From positions 1 to 10,008 of the forward strand of contig CAKRWX010000067.1 in NCBI GenBank assembly GCA_934418055.1: a stretch of DNA of 10,008 bases, read 5' to 3'. Source of the stretch: an uncultured Lachnospiraceae bacterium. GTDB taxonomy: Bacteria > Bacillota > Clostridia > Lachnospirales > Lachnospiraceae. A program made the position numbers and the translations under genes. This document shows, in pieces, positions 7,023 to 10,008 of this stretch (its first letter is position 1; each line of letters starts with the position of its first letter). Under the pieces are notes generated by a model. It saw only the letters and a program-made list of their open reading frames with translations, was not told the origin of the DNA and ran no database searches.

Positions 7023-7997
7023 ATGGCAAGTAAAGTAAAGACAATCGGTGTGCTGACCAGCGGCGGTGATGCGCCAGGCATGAACGCGGCGATCCGTGCA
7101 GTCGTTCGCACCGCGATCAATAAAGGAATCAAGGTAAAAGGTATCATGAGAGGTTACGCAGGTCTTCTTCAGGAGGAGATCGTAGATATGGAGTCCACCA
7201 GCGTTTCTGAGATCATCAACCGTGGTGGTACCATTCTTTACACTGCAAGATGTATGGAGTTCATGACCCCTGAGGGACAGCAGCGTGGTGCTGAGATCTG
7301 TAAAAAGCATGGCATTGACGGTATGGTAGTCATCGGTGGTGACGGTTCTTTCCGCGGTGCTGGAAAGTTATCTACCCTGGGTGTGAACACCATTGGACTT
7401 CCAGGAACCATTGACTTAGATATTGCATGTACTGATTACACCATCGGTTTTGATACGGCAGTGAATACGGCTATGGAAGCTATTGATAAGGTACGTGATA
7501 CTTCCACTTCCCATGAGCGCTGCAGTATCATCGAGGTTATGGGACGTCGCGCCGGATATATCGCTTTATGGTGCGGTATCGCTAACGGTGCCGAGGATAT
7601 CCTTCTTCCAGAGCGCTATGACGGCGATGAGCAGATGCTGATCAACCGCATCATTGAGAACCGTAAGATCGGTAAGAAGCATCACATTATCATCAACGCT
7701 GAGGGTATCGGCCATTCTACCTCTATGGCTAGAAGAATCGAGGCTGCAACCGGCATTGAGACCAGAGCAACTATTCTGGGCCACATGCAGCGTGGTGGTA
7801 CACCAACCTGTAAGGATCGTGTCTACGCATCCATCATGGGTGCCAAGGCAGTGGAACTTCTGGCAGACGGTAAGAGTAACCGTCTGGTGGCATACAAACA
7901 TGGTGAGTTCGTGGATTTCGATATCCAGGAAGCACTGGCCATGACCAAAGACATCCCAGAAGACCAGTATCGGATCAGCAAGATGTTAACAAGATAA
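7023..7997 (+). CDS. pfkA: ATP-dependent 6-phosphofructokinase
   Basis: This 324-residue protein is an A-type PFK that converts fructose-6-phosphate and ATP to fructose-1,6-bisphosphate and ADP, the committed step of glycolysis. It shows GVLTSGGDAPGMNAAIRAVVR at the N-terminus with the effector/ATP-site arginines, GGDGSF with Gly108 and PGTID with Gly128. Glycine at these two sites (104 and 124 in the Bacillus stearothermophilus enzyme) marks ATP rather than pyrophosphate use. Catalytic Asp131 and Asp133 are present, as are MGRRAG (about 163-168) and GHMQRGG. One oddity: the usual PGTIDND reads PGTIDLD (Leu132, TTA at 7416-7418) and is followed by IACTD rather than the usual Gly-containing loop. 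A strong AGGAGG (7008-7013) lies 9 nt before the ATG, and many GGT and CGT codons suggest high expression. Confidence 0.96.
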   Translation: MASKVKTIGVLTSGGDAPGMNAAIRAVVRTAINKGIKVKGIMRGYAGLLQEEIVDMESTSVSEIINRGGTILYTARCMEFMTPEGQQRGAEICKKHGIDGMVVIGGDGSFRGAGKLSTLGVNTIGLPGTIDLDIACTDYTIGFDTAVNTAMEAIDKVRDTSTSHERCSIIEVMGRRAGYIALWCGIANGAEDILLPERYDGDEQMLINRIIENRKIGKKHHIIINAEGIGHSTSMARRIEAATGIETRATILGHMQRGGTPTCKDRVYASIMGAKAVELLADGKSNRLVAYKHGEFVDFDIQEALAMTKDIPEDQYRISKMLTR

Positions 7998-8020
7998 GTG
8001 AGCCATTCATAAAAGATATG

Positions 8021-8052
8021 AGGAGGTTCTGCGCAGCAGAATCTCCTTCTTT
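8021..8052 (+). terminator. Hairpin between pfkA and the next gene, likely terminator or attenuator
   Basis: The arms 8021-8032 and 8036-8047 form a 12-bp stem with one G-U pair and a 3-nt GCA loop. The sequence continues into TTCTTT (8047-8052). The T-tract is broken by a C, so termination may be partial. The left arm contains AGGAGG, which would be buried in the stem. The real ribosome site of the next gene, AAAAGGAG (8056-8063), lies outside it. Confidence 0.6.
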
Positions 8053-8070
8053 GATAAAAGGAGAAACAAT

Positions 8071-8409
8071 ATGGACGAAAAGATCGTGCTCTGCGGAGCC
8101 AATTCTTATCAGCAGAAATATTATTTTAACCCGCAGTTCAAGGCACTGCCGGAGAATATCCGCCAGGAACTGCAGATCATGTGCGTATTATTTACAGAGG
8201 ACGTGGGAGGAATCCTGACTCTGGAATTTGACAAAGACGGCAATCTGGAATTCCAGGTTTCTGCAGAGGAGGGCGACTACCTCTTTGACGAGATCGGAAG
8301 CGGATTAAAGATCCGCCAGTATCAGTTAGAAAAGCGGGAACTGTTAGAGTCCCTGGAGTTATTCTACCGGGTGGTATTCCTGGGAGAAAGTATTGAGGAT
8401 CAGGAATGA
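8071..8409 (+). CDS. Conserved-looking small protein of unknown function upstream of dusB
   Basis: This 112-residue acidic protein is soluble by appearance, with no signal peptide or membrane segment. I do not recognise a function. It resembles a family of about 110 residues that I recall from Lachnospiraceae genomes as a domain of unknown function (possibly DUF6145), but I cannot verify this. Visible traits are KIVLCGANSY near the start, LPENIRQELQIMCVLFTEDVGG around 31-52, a beta-rich acidic stretch ILTLEFDKDGNLEFQV, and a helical Leu/Glu-rich end. The start ATG 8071 is 7 nt after AAAAGGAG. The stop TGA (8407-8409) overlaps the dusB ATG (8406-8408) as ATGA, so the two genes are very likely translationally coupled and perhaps functionally linked. 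Coding is supported by the clean ribosome site and the precise junction. Confidence 0.85.
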   Translation: MDEKIVLCGANSYQQKYYFNPQFKALPENIRQELQIMCVLFTEDVGGILTLEFDKDGNLEFQVSAEEGDYLFDEIGSGLKIRQYQLEKRELLESLELFYRVVFLGESIEDQE

Positions 8410-9365
8410 AGTTAAAGATTGGAAATGTAGAGCTGGAAAACAACCTGATCTTAGCTCCCATGGCGGGAGTGACGGATCTTCCGTTCCGGTTATTGTGCAA
8501 GGAACAGGGCTGCGGGTTGATGTATACAGAGATGGTCAGCGCCAAAGCCATTTTATATAAGAATCGGAACACAGGGCCTCTGATGGAGGTTCGGTCAGAA
8601 GAAGAGCCGGTGGCGCTGCAGTTATTTGGTTCCGATCCGGAGATCGTCAGCGACATCGCCGCCCAGGTGGAAGACGGGCCTTACGCTTTTATTGACATCA
8701 ACATGGGGTGTCCGGTTCCTAAGATTGTCAACAATGGAGAGGGATCGGCGCTGATGAAGAATCCGAAGCTGGTAGAGCAGATTTTAACAGCTTTGGTAAA
8801 AAAGGTGAAAAAGCCAGTGACTGTGAAGTTCCGCAAAGGTTTCGATGACGACCATATCAACGCCGTGGAGATCGCCAAGATCGCGGAAAGCTGCGGTGTA
8901 TCTGCGGTTGCGGTCCATGGACGGACCAGAGCCCAGTTTTATTCTGGAAAGGCAGACTGGGATATCATCCGCCAGGTAAAAGAGGCGGTGAAGATTCCGG
9001 TAATCGGCAACGGAGACATTTTCACGCCGGAGGACGCCAAACGGATGTTGGAGGAAACCGGCTGTGACGGCCTGATGATTGCCAGAGGAGCCAAGGGCAA
9101 TCCATGGATCTTTTCCAGAACCCTTCATTATCTGGAGACGGGAGAACTGTTAGGGCCGCCTTCCAGGGAAGAACTGAAAGAGACCATCCTGCGTCACGCC
9201 CAGCTTCAGATCCAGTTTAAGGGCGAGTATCTGGGCCTTTGCGAGATGCGGAAACATTTATCCTGGTATACGGTGGGACTGCCTCATTCTTCTTCTCTGA
9301 GAAATGATGTGAATCAGACGGAGACATGGGAAGATTTCTACAATTTGATTCAGAGCCGTATTTAG
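8406..9365 (+). CDS. dusB: tRNA-dihydrouridine synthase (DusB family)
   Basis: This FMN flavoenzyme reduces specific uridines in tRNA (D-loop and related sites) to dihydrouridine with NAD(P)H. The 319-residue protein starts with the Dus barrel motif LAPMAGVTDLPFR (about 16-28). It carries NMGCPVPKIV with catalytic Cys102, HGRTRAQFYSGKADW, IPVIGNGDI and GLMIARGAKGNPWIF for FMN phosphate and ring binding. The C-terminal helical domain includes MRKHLSWYTVGLP. The overall pattern and length match DusB more than DusA or DusC, and the exact target uridine cannot be read from sequence. The start overlaps the stop of the upstream unknown gene by 4 nt (ATGA). The stop is TAG at 9363-9365. Confidence 0.95.
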   Translation: MKLKIGNVELENNLILAPMAGVTDLPFRLLCKEQGCGLMYTEMVSAKAILYKNRNTGPLMEVRSEEEPVALQLFGSDPEIVSDIAAQVEDGPYAFIDINMGCPVPKIVNNGEGSALMKNPKLVEQILTALVKKVKKPVTVKFRKGFDDDHINAVEIAKIAESCGVSAVAVHGRTRAQFYSGKADWDIIRQVKEAVKIPVIGNGDIFTPEDAKRMLEETGCDGLMIARGAKGNPWIFSRTLHYLETGELLGPPSREELKETILRHAQLQIQFKGEYLGLCEMRKHLSWYTVGLPHSSSLRNDVNQTETWEDFYNLIQSRI

Positions 9366-9434
9366 AAACAGTCAGAAGGCTGGCAGTGAAATTTGCTGCT
9401 GTTAATAACCAAAAAGATAAAAGGGGATGATACA

Positions 9435-10008
9435 ATGGTTAAAAAATGGCAGATTACCATCCCGGAACTGACGGGAGAGATTCCGAGAAACGCATATGTG
9501 TACCTACCAGAATCCTATGACCGGGAACCGGGGCGCAGATATCCGGTGCTTTATATGTTTGATGGCCATAATGTATTTTTTGACTGGGACGCCACCTATG
9601 GGAAGAGCTGGGGAATGAAGGAATACATGGACTATACAGGAACCCAGCTGATCATCGCGGCAGTGGAATGCAATCGGAGTCCGGAAAATGGACGGCTTTC
9701 CGAGTATTCCCCCTATGATTTCCAGGTGCCGAAATTAGGAAAATTCAAAGGCCGCGGCGATGAGACCATGAACTGGTTGATTCAGGTATTTAAACCTATG
9801 ATTGACCGGGATTATCGCACGATTCCAGATAGAGAACATACGTTCATTGCTGGAAGCTCCATGGGAGGACTGATGAGTCTGTACGCGGTATTGCAGTACA
9901 ACCAGGTATTTTCCAGGGCGGCGGCCTTGTCCCCATCTGTCTGGGTGGCACCAGTGAAGCTCAGAAAACTGGCGAAAGAGGCAGAACTTCTTCCAGACAC
10001 CATTATAT
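9435..10008 (+). CDS. Putative esterase, alpha/beta hydrolase (PF00756-like), 3' end outside window
   Basis: An open frame begins at ATG 9435, 7 nt after AAGGGGA (9421-9427), and runs through the window end for 191 codons without a stop. The protein matches the esterase D/Fes-like putative esterase family: YVYLPESYD then YPVLYMFDGHNVFFD near 21-50, and the nucleophile elbow AGSSMGGL with Ser142 (TCC, 9858-9860) in a GxSxG context. The remaining catalytic Asp/Glu and His would lie beyond the window. No signal peptide is visible, so it is probably cytoplasmic. Substrates in this family include acyl sugars, S-formylglutathione and siderophore esters, and the sequence does not decide between them. 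It is 69 bp after dusB with no clear terminator or promoter between, so read-through is possible but a shared function is not implied. Confidence 0.9.
   Translation, partial: MVKKWQITIPELTGEIPRNAYVYLPESYDREPGRRYPVLYMFDGHNVFFDWDATYGKSWGMKEYMDYTGTQLIIAAVECNRSPENGRLSEYSPYDFQVPKLGKFKGRGDETMNWLIQVFKPMIDRDYRTIPDREHTFIAGSSMGGLMSLYAVLQYNQVFSRAAALSPSVWVAPVKLRKLAKEAELLPDTII

Noticed and set aside
9383..9402. Imperfect inverted repeat around AAATTT between dusB and the esterase gene
   Set aside because: Only four to five outer pairs and no following T-run, so it does not support a terminator or operator.

Overview
The window reads as core chromosome of a Clostridia bacterium, most likely Lachnospiraceae. 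This rests on protein resemblance and gene order: an HprK/MurB/RapZ/WhiA/HPr cluster followed by dnaE and pfkA, moderate base composition, strong AGGAGG-type ribosome sites and tight same-strand packing. No tRNA, rRNA, CRISPR array, insertion sequence, integrase or phage gene is visible. All genes lie on the + strand, and none of the complete ones shows a frameshift or internal stop.

Region 1 (1-3346) is a compact operon: the 3' end of hprK (HPr kinase/phosphorylase), murB (peptidoglycan precursor reductase), rapZ/yvcJ (P-loop nucleotide-binding regulator), whiA (DNA-binding regulator) and a small HPr-family gene whose start overlaps the end of whiA. The HPr-family protein is the most interesting item. 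It has Glu instead of the PTS phospho-acceptor His at residue 15, but keeps Ser46, the site used by HPr kinase. That is the design of Bacillus Crh (Gln15), and it sits directly after whiA as crh does in Bacillus subtilis. A strong intrinsic terminator follows.

Region 2 (3347-3497) is a 151-bp gap with the terminator and then a second, perfectly paired two-tier hairpin just upstream of dnaE. No convincing promoter is visible in it.

Region 3 (3498-7997) holds dnaE (DNA polymerase III alpha subunit with intact PHP and polymerase residues and a clamp-binding motif) and pfkA (ATP-type 6-phosphofructokinase) 42 bp downstream. PfkA carries Leu where the usual PGTIDND motif has Asn.

Region 4 (7998-10008) starts with a hairpin that may terminate pfkA transcripts. 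It then holds a 112-residue protein of unknown function whose stop overlaps the start of a dihydrouridine synthase gene (dusB family), and finally the 5' part of an alpha/beta-hydrolase esterase gene that runs off the window.

Functionally the locus joins carbon sensing (HprK and a Crh-like target), the main step making fructose-1,6-bisphosphate (PfkA; this metabolite stimulates HprK kinase activity in studied Firmicutes), cell-wall synthesis and division control (MurB, RapZ, WhiA) and replication (DnaE). The individual assignments are secure. The regulatory links between them are inference.
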